A program made the position numbers and the translations under genes. From Pseudomonadota bacterium (lineage in GTDB: Bacteria; Pseudomonadota; Alphaproteobacteria; Sphingomonadales; Sphingomonadaceae): a DNA stretch of 5,308 bases. Location: contig JAFAEZ010000097.1 of assembly GCA_023423775.1 (NCBI GenBank), positions 1-5,308 on the forward strand. The letters run 5' to 3'. Shown here piece after piece: positions 1 to 5,307 of this stretch; positions within the stretch are counted from its first letter, which is position 1, and every line of letters begins with the position of its first letter. The notes under the pieces were generated by a model that was given only the letters and a program-made list of their open reading frames with translations, was not told the origin of the DNA and ran no database searches.

Positions 1-1667
1 CCTGGGCGCAGAGCGGCACCGCCGGCCTACCCGCCGCGCCCGTCCTGTCGGGCGAGGATATCCGCCTTCGCGTCGGCCACACCCCGTTCACGGTCGGCGG
101 CCGCACCGGCCATGCCGTGACGCTGAACGGCGTCCTGCCTGCGCCGCTGATCCGGCTGCGCGAGGGGCAGAATGTCCGCCTCCACGTGGAGAACACGCTG
201 GACGAGGACACGTCGATCCATTGGCACGGGCTGCTTGTGCCCTTTGAGATGGACGGCGTGCCGGGAGTCAGCTTCCCGGGCATCAAGCCGCGCTCCACCT
301 TCACCTACGAATTTCCCGTCCGGCAGAGCGGCACTTATTGGTATCACAGCCATTCGGGCCACCAGGAGCAGCAGGGCCATTATGGCCCGCTCGTCATCGA
401 TCCGGCCGGGGCCGATCCGGTCGCTTATGATCGCGAGCATGTGATCGTCTTGAGCGACTGGAGCTTCCTCCACCCGCACCAGCTGATCACGAAGCTCAAG
501 CAGGAAGGCGGCTATTTCAACCGCCAGAAGCAGACCCTGCTCGGCCAGCTTCGCGGCGGCCCCGAGGAGCGCATGAGCGCTTCGGAGCGGGCGATGTGGG
601 GCAGGATGCGGATGGACCCGACCGACATCGCCGACGTCGCCGCCTCCACTTACACCTATCTCGTCAACGGTCACGGCCCGCTCGAGAACTGGACCGGCCT
701 GTTCCGCCCCGGCGAGCGGGTGCGGCTGCGGATCGTCAACGCCGCAGCGATGACGATCTTCAACGTCCGCATCCCCGGCCTGGCGATGACGGTGGTCAGC
801 GCCGATGGCCAGAATGTCCGTCCGGTCACTGTCGACGAGTTCCAGATCGGCAATGCCGAGACCTATGACGTGATCGTCCAGCCGACCGAGGACAAGGCTT
901 TCACCTTCGTCGCCGAATCAATCGACCGCTCGGGCATGGGCCGCGCGACGCTGGCGCCGCGGCTGGGCATGAGCGCGCCGGTGCCGCCGCTGCGCGAGCG
1001 GCCGACGCTCACCATGAAGGACATGGGCATGGGCGGAATGGACCACGGATCGATGGACCACGGCGCAATGGGCCACGGCGCGGCCGCACCGATGGACCAT
1101 GGCACCATGGACATGCGAGACAAGTCGAAGGTGCCGCCGAGCGTGAAGGTGGGCGTCGGCGTCGATTCGATCGCGATGGCGCCCGTCGACCGCACCGGCG
1201 AGCCCGGCCTCGGCCTCGAAAATGTCGGCCACAAGGTGCTCACCTATCGCGACCTGATGGCGCTCACGCCCAATCCCGACAAGCGTCCGCCGACGCGCAC
1301 GGTCGAGGTCCACCTGACCGGCAACATGGAGCGCTTCATGTGGTCGTTCGACGGCCAGAAATATAGCGAAGGGGTCGAGCCGATCCGCTTCGAGCGCAAC
1401 GAACGGGCCCGCGTCGTGCTGATCAACGACAGCATGATGACCCACCCGATCCACCTCCACGGCCATTTCTTCGAGGTCGTGAACGGCCACACCGGCAGCC
1501 ACCCCGTGAAGCATACGGTGATGGTGCTGCCCGGCGGCAAGGTCAGCTTCGATCTCACCGCCGATGCGCCGGGCGACTGGGCGTTCCACTGTCACCTGCT
1601 GCTGCACATGCACGCCGGCATGTTCCGCGTCGTGACGGTCCGCCCGCTGGAAGGAGAGGCGGCATGA
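1..1667 (+). CDS. copA: Copper-resistance multicopper oxidase CopA/PcoA family (5' partial)
   Basis: This is a periplasmic multicopper oxidase that, by family knowledge, oxidises Cu(I) and binds copper. The reading frame is open to the window edge (first whole codon at 3; residue 1 = W). The first residues read WAQSGTAG, which looks like the end of a signal peptide (AWA|Q type), so probably only the signal, Tat-type in this family, is missing. The 554 visible residues contain all four copper motifs: HWHG at 73-76 (type 2 and 3 His), HSH at 115-117 (type 3), HPIHLHGH at 481-488 (type 1, 2 and 3 His), and HCHLLLHMHAGM at 529-540 (type 1 Cys, His and axial Met, plus two type 3 His). No ligand is missing, so the enzyme should be active. 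A Met/His-rich insert lies at 338-371. A GTG at 117 is not the start, because conserved CopA sequence continues upstream of it. The stop overlaps the copB start as ATGA at 1664-1667, implying translational coupling. Confidence 0.95.
   Translation, partial: WAQSGTAGLPAAPVLSGEDIRLRVGHTPFTVGGRTGHAVTLNGVLPAPLIRLREGQNVRLHVENTLDEDTSIHWHGLLVPFEMDGVPGVSFPGIKPRSTFTYEFPVRQSGTYWYHSHSGHQEQQGHYGPLVIDPAGADPVAYDREHVIVLSDWSFLHPHQLITKLKQEGGYFNRQKQTLLGQLRGGPEERMSASERAMWGRMRMDPTDIADVAASTYTYLVNGHGPLENWTGLFRPGERVRLRIVNAAAMTIFNVRIPGLAMTVVSADGQNVRPVTVDEFQIGNAETYDVIVQPTEDKAFTFVAESIDRSGMGRATLAPRLGMSAPVPPLRERPTLTMKDMGMGGMDHGSMDHGAMGHGAAAPMDHGTMDMRDKSKVPPSVKVGVGVDSIAMAPVDRTGEPGLGLENVGHKVLTYRDLMALTPNPDKRPPTRTVEVHLTGNMERFMWSFDGQKYSEGVEPIRFERNERARVVLINDSMMTHPIHLHGHFFEVVNGHTGSHPVKHTVMVLPGGKVSFDLTADAPGDWAFHCHLLLHMHAGMFRVVTVRPLEGEAA
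1014..1115 (+). repeat. Met/His-rich metal-binding segment in copA with degenerate MDHG repeats
   Basis: This in-frame segment encodes a run of Met, His, Gly and Asp, with MDHG occurring three times, MGHG once, and closely spaced Met pairs such as MGMGGM. Such stretches are typical of the linker before the last cupredoxin domain in CopA/PcoA proteins and are thought to bind extra copper. At DNA level the repeats are imperfect (ATGGACCACGG-like units). The copper-binding role is inferred from the family. Confidence 0.75.
1651..1656 (+). promoter_or_regulatory. Ribosome binding site of copB
   Basis: AAGGAG lies inside the last codons of copA, with 7 bases before the copB ATG at 1664. It supports that start and independent ribosome loading in addition to ATGA coupling. 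Confidence 0.75.
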
Positions 1668-2764
1668 AGCGCCTTCTGATCGCGGGCATTCTCGCCACCG
1701 CCGCCCCGGCCTGGGCCCAGCATGAAGGCCATTCCATGCCGGCGCCCCAGCCGCAGAAGCCCGCGGCCGACCCGCATGCCGGGCATCACATGCCCGAGGC
1801 GCCTCCTCCCGACCCGCATGCCGGCCACCAGATGCCCGAGGCGCCGGCTAACGATCCGCATGCCGGGCACCAGATGCCCGAGGCGCCGGCTGCCGATCCG
1901 CATGCCGGGCACCAGATGCCCGAAGCGCCCGCTGCCCCGTATGCCGGCCACTCCATGCCCGCGGACCCCCATGCGGGCCACGCCATGCCCGGCCACGCGC
2001 CCGGCATCCCCGATCCGCCGGTGGCGCCGCCGTCCGCCGCTGCCCGGACCGGTCCGCGCCACGCCGCCGATGCGGTGTTCGGTGCTGCCCCGATGGCGGA
2101 CGCGCGCGAGGTACTGCGCAAGGAGCATGGCGCGATCGTCACCTCCAAGATCCTGGTCGACCAGCTCGAAGCGCTGATCCGCGACGGGCGCGACGGCTAC
2201 GCCTGGGACGCCCAGGCCTGGTATGGCGGCGACATAAACAAGATCTGGCTCAAGAGCGAAGGCGAGGGGAGCTTCGGCGAGCATCCGGAGCATGTCGAGG
2301 TGCAGGCGCTCTACAGCCGCGCGCTCGATCCCTGGTTCAACCTCCAGGCTGGCGTTCGCCACGATTTCCGGCCCGATCCGGAGCGGACCTACGCGGTCCT
2401 CGGCCTCCAGGGTCTCGCCCCTTACTGGTTCGAGGTGGAGGGTGCCCTGTTCCTTTCGGACAAGGGCGATTTCTCGGCGCGCTTCGAGGCGGAATATGAC
2501 CAGCGCCTCACCCAGAAACTGATCCTGCAGCCGAACATCGAGTTCGATCTCGCCGCCCAGGACGTTCCGGAGATCGGCATCGGCTCCGGCCTCAGCTCCG
2601 CCGAGCTCGGCTTGCGCCTGCGCTACGAATTCGTGCCCGAATTCGCGCCTTATGTCGGCGTGAAATACGAGCGCGCGTTCGGCGATACGGCCCGTTTCCG
2701 CCGCGCAGCCGGTGACGACGCCGGCGGCTGGTCCCTGCTGGTCGGCGTTCGCACCTGGTTCTGA
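1664..2764 (+). CDS. copB: Copper-resistance outer-membrane protein CopB/PcoB
   Basis: CopB is an outer-membrane partner of CopA in copper tolerance; its exact role (copper binding or export across the outer membrane) is not settled for the family. The protein has 366 residues. A signal peptide is visible at 1-19 (KR, hydrophobic stretch, then AWAQ). Residues 20-110 are rich in His, Met and Pro and contain four exact-period 14-residue repeats starting at 36, 50, 64 and 78 (DPHAGHQMPEAP type), plus partial copies to 110. A linker at 111-150 leads into the conserved CopB domain (about 152-366), with the family-typical GYAWDAQAWYGGDINKIWLKSEGE region at roughly 178-201. Alternating beta-strand patterns and a C-terminal Phe (TWF) fit a beta-barrel assembled by the BAM machinery. 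The start at 1664 is fixed by the ATGA overlap with copA, a good SD and the signal peptide. The repeats make the N-terminal domain long. Confidence 0.93.
   Translation: MKRLLIAGILATAAPAWAQHEGHSMPAPQPQKPAADPHAGHHMPEAPPPDPHAGHQMPEAPANDPHAGHQMPEAPAADPHAGHQMPEAPAAPYAGHSMPADPHAGHAMPGHAPGIPDPPVAPPSAAARTGPRHAADAVFGAAPMADAREVLRKEHGAIVTSKILVDQLEALIRDGRDGYAWDAQAWYGGDINKIWLKSEGEGSFGEHPEHVEVQALYSRALDPWFNLQAGVRHDFRPDPERTYAVLGLQGLAPYWFEVEGALFLSDKGDFSARFEAEYDQRLTQKLILQPNIEFDLAAQDVPEIGIGSGLSSAELGLRLRYEFVPEFAPYVGVKYERAFGDTARFRRAAGDDAGGWSLLVGVRTWF
1769..1993 (+). repeat. 42-bp in-frame tandem repeat in copB (His/Met copper-binding units)
   Basis: Four contiguous 42-bp units begin at 1769, 1811, 1853 and 1895, each encoding 14 residues of the form DPHAGHxMPEAPxx. 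By eye, units 3 and 4 differ at 2 of 42 bases and units 2 and 3 at 4 of 42. Degenerate partial units follow at 1937 (PYAGHSMPA) and 1964 (DPHAGHAMPG). Each unit brings two His and one Met, so the array probably binds several copper ions. The near identity of the inner units suggests recent duplication by slippage or unequal recombination. Confidence 0.92.
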
Positions 2765-2770
2765 ACCCCG

Positions 2771-2800
2771 TTGACGCGGAGTCCGTCCCCCTTCAGTCAT
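2771..2800 (+). promoter_or_regulatory. Possible weak promoter for yjcH-actP
   Basis: TTGACG at 2771-2776 matches five of six bases of the sigma-70 type -35 consensus and sits seven bases after the copB stop. The best -10 candidate is AGTCAT at 2795-2800, 18 bases downstream, which matches only three of six. If used, transcription would begin near 2806, inside the hairpin described next. The -35 match may be chance. Confidence 0.22.
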
Positions 2801-2820
2801 GAGCAGACTGAAGGGGGACG
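2784..2820 (+). promoter_or_regulatory. Perfect 15-bp hairpin covering the yjcH Shine-Dalgarno
   Basis: The arms are 2784-2798 and 2806-2820 (core GTCCCCCTTCAGTC / GACTGAAGGGGGAC plus one outer C-G pair), with a 7-base loop ATGAGCA. All 15 pairs are Watson-Crick. The right arm holds AAGGGGG (2811-2817), the only plausible ribosome binding site for the ATG at 2822, and the stem ends one base before that ATG. As RNA it would hide the SD. There is no U-tract after it, so it is not a standard Rho-independent terminator. It may be a translational block, a transcript-end stabiliser for copAB mRNA, or a DNA operator. The structure is seen directly; the role is inferred. Confidence 0.7.
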
Positions 2821-2821
2821 C

Positions 2822-3127
2822 ATGACAGACCGTATCGCCCGCGTGCAGGCCAATCCCAAATATCGCGCGTTGGTGCGGCGGCGTAGCCGCTTCGCGTGGA
2901 CGCTGACCGCCATCATGCTGATCGCCTATTTCGGCTACGTCCTGCTGATCGCGTTCGACAAGGAATTGTTGGCCCGCCCGATCGGCGGCGGCGTCACCTC
3001 GGTCGGCATCCCGCTCGGCTTCGGCATCATCGTCCTCGGCGTGCTCCTCACCGCCGTCTACGTGCGCCGCGCCAACCGGGAGTTCGATGGGCTGCTCGAA
3101 GCCCTGCTGGCGGAGGAAGGCGAATGA
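2822..3127 (+). CDS. yjcH: DUF485 family inner-membrane protein YjcH
   Basis: This is a small (101-residue) membrane protein of the DUF485/YjcH family, normally encoded just before the acetate permease ActP and presumed to assist it; its molecular function is not known. The N-terminus (RVQANPKYRALVRRRSRFAW) is the typical polar, basic family segment. Two membrane helices follow at about 24-44 and 61-82, separated by a short loop with FDKELLARPIGGG, which is characteristic of the family. The tail is charged and acidic. The length is close to that of E. coli YjcH (about 104). I chose ATG 2822 because the family match begins there. A TTG start at 2771 would add 17 residues encoded across the hairpin, has no SD, and is unlikely. 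The stop overlaps the actP start (ATGA, 3124-3127), indicating coupled translation. Confidence 0.9.
   Translation: MTDRIARVQANPKYRALVRRRSRFAWTLTAIMLIAYFGYVLLIAFDKELLARPIGGGVTSVGIPLGFGIIVLGVLLTAVYVRRANREFDGLLEALLAEEGE
3112..3116 (+). promoter_or_regulatory. Ribosome binding site of actP
   Basis: GGAGG within the end of yjcH is followed by 7 bases and the ATG at 3124. This decides the actP start. The same frame is open upstream to 2896, but that extension is an Arg/His-rich shadow of yjcH. Confidence 0.8.
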
Positions 3128-4821
3128 GGGCGCGCGGTTTCGCCGCGCTCGGCCTCGCTTCGCTTCCGTCCGCCGCTTGGGCCGAGGCCCTCACCGGCGA
3201 AGCGGAACGCCAGCCGACGAACTGGACGGCGATCGCCATGTTCGCCGCCTTCGTGATCCTCACCTTGTGGATTACCCACTGGGCTTCCAAGCGCACGCGC
3301 ACGGCCGCCTCTTTCTATACGGCGGGCGGGGGCATCACCGGCTTCCAGAATGGGCTGGCGATCGCCGGCGATTATATGTCGGCCGCGTCGTTCCTCGGCA
3401 TCTCGGCGCAGATCTTCTTCGACGGCTATGACGGCCTGATCTACTCGACCGGCTTCCTCGTCGGCTGGCCGATCATCCTGTTCCTGATGGCGGAGAAGCT
3501 GCGCAATCTCGGCCGTTTCACCTTCGCCGATGTCGCCTCGTACCGCTTCGCCCAGCCGCCGATCCGCAGCTTCGCCGCCGTCTCGACCCTCATCGTGGTC
3601 GCTTTCTATCTGATCGCGCAGATGGTCGGCGCCGGGCAGCTCATCAAGTTGCTGTTCGGCCTGCCCTACGAATATGCGGTGATGATCGTTGGCACCCTGA
3701 TGATCCTCTACGTCGTGTTCGGCGGCATGACTGCGACGACCTGGGTCCAGATCATCAAGGCGGTGATGCTGCTGAGCGGCGCGACCTTCATGTCGGTGAT
3801 GGTGCTGGCGCAGTTCGGCTTTTCGATGGAGGCGCTGTTCGCCCGCGCGGTCGAGGTGAAGACGGGCCTCGCCGTGGCCGGGGGCGCTCCTCCCGCCGAA
3901 GCCGCCGCCGCCGGGCGCGCGATCATGGGGCCGGGCGGCTTCATCAAGGATCCGCTCTCGGCGATCTCGCTCGGAATGGCGCTGATCTTCGGCACGGCCG
4001 GCCTGCCGCACATCCTCATGCGCTTCTTCACCGTTCCCAATGCCAAGGAGGCGCGCAAGTCGGTGTTGTGGGCGACCACGTGGATCGGCTATTTCTACCT
4101 GCTCACCTTCATCATCGGCTTCGGCGCGATCGTGATGGTCGCAACCAACCCCGATTTCCTCGACGCCGGCGGCGGCCTCCGCGGCGGCGCAAACATGGCC
4201 GCGATCCACCTCGCCGACGCGGTCGGCGGCGACATCTTCCTCGGCTTCATCTCCGCCGTCGCGTTCGCGACGATCGTGGCGGTGGTCGCGGGCCTCACTT
4301 TGTCTGGTGCGTCGGCGGTGTCGCACGATCTCTACGCGACCGTCTTCCGCAAAGGCGTGAGCTCGGACAAGGAGCTGCTCGTGTCGCGGATCACCACCGT
4401 GGTGCTCGGCCTGGTCGCGATCCTGCTGGGCATCGCGTTCGAGAAGCAGAATGTCGCCTTCATGGTCTCGCTCGCCTTCGCGCTGGCGGCATCCGGCAAC
4501 TTCCCGGTGCTCCTGCTGTCTCTGGTCTGGAAAGGGACGACGACGCGCGGCGCGGTGGTCGGCGGCTTCCTCGGCGTCACCGTGGCGCTCGTCCTGACAA
4601 TCCTCTCGCCGGCGGTGTGGGTGACCGTGCTCGGCAATGCGGAAGCGATCTTCCCTTATTCCTCGCCGGCCGTCTTCTCGGTGCCGCTCGCCTTCGCCAC
4701 GATCTGGATCGTGTCGCTGCTCGATCGCAGCCCCCGCGCCGCGGTCGACCGGGCCGGCTTCGACGAGCAGCAGGTGCGGTCCGAAACCGGCATCGGCGCT
4801 TATGAAGCGAGCGGCCATTGA
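3124..4821 (+). CDS. actP: Cation/acetate symporter ActP (SSS family)
   Basis: ActP is an inner-membrane sodium:solute symporter family permease that takes up acetate, and in some bacteria glycolate or tellurite, driven by a cation gradient. The protein has 565 residues against about 549 in E. coli. A signal-peptide-like N-terminus (1-20, ending AWAEA) is followed by ERQPTNW, also present in E. coli ActP. About 13 hydrophobic helices are visible between 33 and 533. Near-identical family blocks are FYTAGGGITGFQNGLAIAGD (64-83), GYDGLIYSTGFLVGWPIILF (101-120), FGTAGLPHILMRFFTVPNA (289-307) and FISAVAFATIVAVVAGLTLS (375-394) followed by GASAVSHDLY, the last covering the SSS sodium-site helix. 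The C-terminus keeps the RSxTGxG tail. An Ala/Gly-rich insertion of roughly 16 residues lies around 248-266, in a loop between helices, compared with my recollection of the E. coli protein. It is unrelated to the rhizobial copper ATPase also called ActP. Confidence 0.95.
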   Translation: MRARGFAALGLASLPSAAWAEALTGEAERQPTNWTAIAMFAAFVILTLWITHWASKRTRTAASFYTAGGGITGFQNGLAIAGDYMSAASFLGISAQIFFDGYDGLIYSTGFLVGWPIILFLMAEKLRNLGRFTFADVASYRFAQPPIRSFAAVSTLIVVAFYLIAQMVGAGQLIKLLFGLPYEYAVMIVGTLMILYVVFGGMTATTWVQIIKAVMLLSGATFMSVMVLAQFGFSMEALFARAVEVKTGLAVAGGAPPAEAAAAGRAIMGPGGFIKDPLSAISLGMALIFGTAGLPHILMRFFTVPNAKEARKSVLWATTWIGYFYLLTFIIGFGAIVMVATNPDFLDAGGGLRGGANMAAIHLADAVGGDIFLGFISAVAFATIVAVVAGLTLSGASAVSHDLYATVFRKGVSSDKELLVSRITTVVLGLVAILLGIAFEKQNVAFMVSLAFALAASGNFPVLLLSLVWKGTTTRGAVVGGFLGVTVALVLTILSPAVWVTVLGNAEAIFPYSSPAVFSVPLAFATIWIVSLLDRSPRAAVDRAGFDEQQVRSETGIGAYEASGH

Positions 4822-4858
4822 GCGTCCTGCGGTCCGTGCTCAATGACGTGGTAACCAC
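4816..4858 (+). other. Stem-loops at the 3' end of actP, possible weak terminator or mRNA-end structure
   Basis: CATTGAGC (4816-4823), which includes the actP stop codon, is perfectly complementary to GCTCAATG (4838-4845), with a 14-base loop. Directly after it, GTGG-TAA-CCAC (4848-4858) forms a small 4-bp hairpin followed by TTCTT. Neither is a textbook terminator because the stems are short and the T-run is broken. Together they may mark the end of the yjcH-actP transcript. Confidence 0.35.
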
Positions 4859-4899
4859 TTCTTAGCGGCGGCCTGACTAACCCAGATTGTTGCTCCGGA

Positions 4900-4946
4900 G
4901 TGACGTTCAGTCACATTCGGTTCATCGACAGAATCTAACAGTTCGT
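4900..4946 (+). promoter_or_regulatory. Candidate regulator-binding region: GTGAC dyad and phased TTC boxes
   Basis: GTGAC (4900-4904) and GTCAC (4910-4914) form an inverted repeat with a 5-base spacer. Overlapping it are TTC-led boxes: TTCAG at 4906, TTCGG at 4916, TTCAT at 4921 and TTCGT at 4942. The starts are 10, 5 and 21 bases apart, so three of the four lie on nearly the same DNA face. Direct repeats at about 10-bp spacing are the usual target form of OmpR-type response regulators. No regulator is identified and chance is possible. Confidence 0.3.
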
Positions 4947-4952
4947 CGTGCA

Positions 4953-4976
4953 CCTCCCTCGGTGATATTAGGGAGG
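4953..4976 (+). promoter_or_regulatory. Leader hairpin just upstream of the zinc-ribbon gene
   Basis: CCTCCCT (4953-4959) pairs perfectly with AGGGAGG (4970-4976) across a 10-base AT-richer loop. The right arm is SD-like, but the SD best placed for the start codon lies just outside it. It could restrain ribosome access modestly or be incidental. Confidence 0.35.
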
Positions 4977-4978
4977 GC

Positions 4979-4986
4979 AGGAAGGG
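4979..4986 (+). promoter_or_regulatory. Ribosome binding site of the zinc-ribbon gene
   Basis: AGGAAGGG is followed by six bases and the ATG at 4993. It is a strong SD at normal spacing and supports both the reality of this small gene and its start. Confidence 0.75.
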
Positions 4987-4992
4987 TTCGAC

Positions 4993-5247
4993 ATGCTGAG
5001 CACCGGTATCATCCACACGCCCGACGAACATTTCGCGCATGACCCCGCGGTGCGCGGCTATCACGCCGTCTATCGCGAGCATGAGGTGAACCACTGCCCG
5101 GGCTGCGGCCGCACCCAATGGTATGTCGGCCGCGTGCTTGCCGAGTGCAGCTTCTGCGAGACCGCGCTGCCGCTCGCCGAAGCGACCATGCGCGGCGCCG
5201 GCATCCGTCTCCGCACCAGGAAGTCAAACTGGGCCGACGCGGCCTGA
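4993..5247 (+). CDS. Small putative zinc-ribbon protein, function unknown
   Basis: This is an 84-residue soluble protein that I cannot assign to a named family. It has two Cys pairs, CPGC at 35-38 and CSFC at 52-55, with 13 residues between the pairs. This is the spacing of a single zinc ribbon/knuckle (CxxC-x13-CxxC). The segment between them, GRTQWYVGRVLAE, alternates polar and hydrophobic residues as expected for the beta-hairpin of a ribbon. The N-terminal 34 residues are rich in His (six, at 8, 13, 16, 24, 30 and 34) and could add metal contacts. The C-terminal tail (67-79) is basic (RGAGIRLRTRKSN) and could touch nucleic acid or another protein. No signal peptide or membrane segment is seen, so it is probably cytoplasmic. 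Strong SD, GC-rich codon use like its neighbours, and a terminator 22 bases after the stop argue that it is a real, monocistronic gene. Zinc binding is inferred from the Cys pattern only. Confidence 0.82.
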   Translation: MLSTGIIHTPDEHFAHDPAVRGYHAVYREHEVNHCPGCGRTQWYVGRVLAECSFCETALPLAEATMRGAGIRLRTRKSNWADAA

Positions 5248-5269
5248 GATCCTCCCTTCGCTGGACGCG

Positions 5270-5307
5270 AAAAGGGGCGCACCGGCCGTGGCCGGGCGCC
5301 CCTTTTT
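5270..5307 (+). terminator. Rho-independent terminator
   Basis: AAAAGGGGCGC (5270-5280) pairs with GCGCCCCTTTT (5296-5306), giving an 11-bp stem. The interior CCGGCC (5282-5287) can pair further with GGCCGG (5290-5295), leaving A5281 as a bulge. The stem ends in a TTTTT run (5303-5307). It ends the zinc-ribbon transcript. The A-run on the left side might give weak activity in the opposite direction as well. Confidence 0.9.

Larger units (their letters stand above)
4822..4992. other. 171-base intergenic region between actP and the zinc-ribbon gene
   Basis: No convincing open reading frame is present. The stretch contains the actP 3' stem-loops (to 4858), TTC boxes and a GTGAC/GTCAC dyad (4900-4946), a 7-bp hairpin (4953-4976) and the SD of the next gene (4979-4986). 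It is visibly less GC-rich than the coding DNA on either side, which fits a promoter region, but I could not place a confident -35/-10 pair. A weak candidate is TTCAGT (4906-4911) with CAGAAT (4929-4934). Confidence 0.6.

Noticed and set aside
117..119. GTG as the start codon of copA
   Set aside because: The frame is open to the window edge, and the upstream residues (from WAQSGTAG on) continue the normal mature N-terminus of CopA.
918..1613. Minus-strand open frames opposite copA (918-1613, also 27-674)
   Set aside because: They have shadow composition and no domain, and lie opposite conserved multicopper oxidase motifs.
1769..1993. The regular repeats in copB as a CRISPR array
   Set aside because: The units are contiguous with no spacers, in frame, and encode a His/Met metal-binding region.
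1592..2800. A 402-codon minus-strand open frame opposite copB
   Set aside because: It is explained by GC-rich third positions and the 42-bp repeat, which keeps all frames free of stops. The plus strand encodes a convincing CopB.
2784..2820. The copB-yjcH hairpin as a standard Rho-independent terminator
   Set aside because: No T-run follows on either strand. The base after the stem is C, followed by the yjcH ATG.
2771..2821. TTG 2771 as the start of yjcH
   Set aside because: There is no SD before it, the 17 extra residues are encoded by the inverted repeat, and family similarity begins at ATG 2822.
2896..3123. Upstream extension of actP to 2896
   Set aside because: The added 76 residues are an Arg/His/Pro-rich shadow of yjcH. 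The ATG at 3124 has a good SD and starts a signal-like N-terminus.
3058..4818. A 586-codon minus-strand open frame opposite actP
   Set aside because: Its product is a monotonous Arg/Asp/His/Glu/Gly-rich sequence, as expected from the antisense of a GC-rich membrane-protein gene. It has no recognisable domain, and the opposite strand is a clear ActP.
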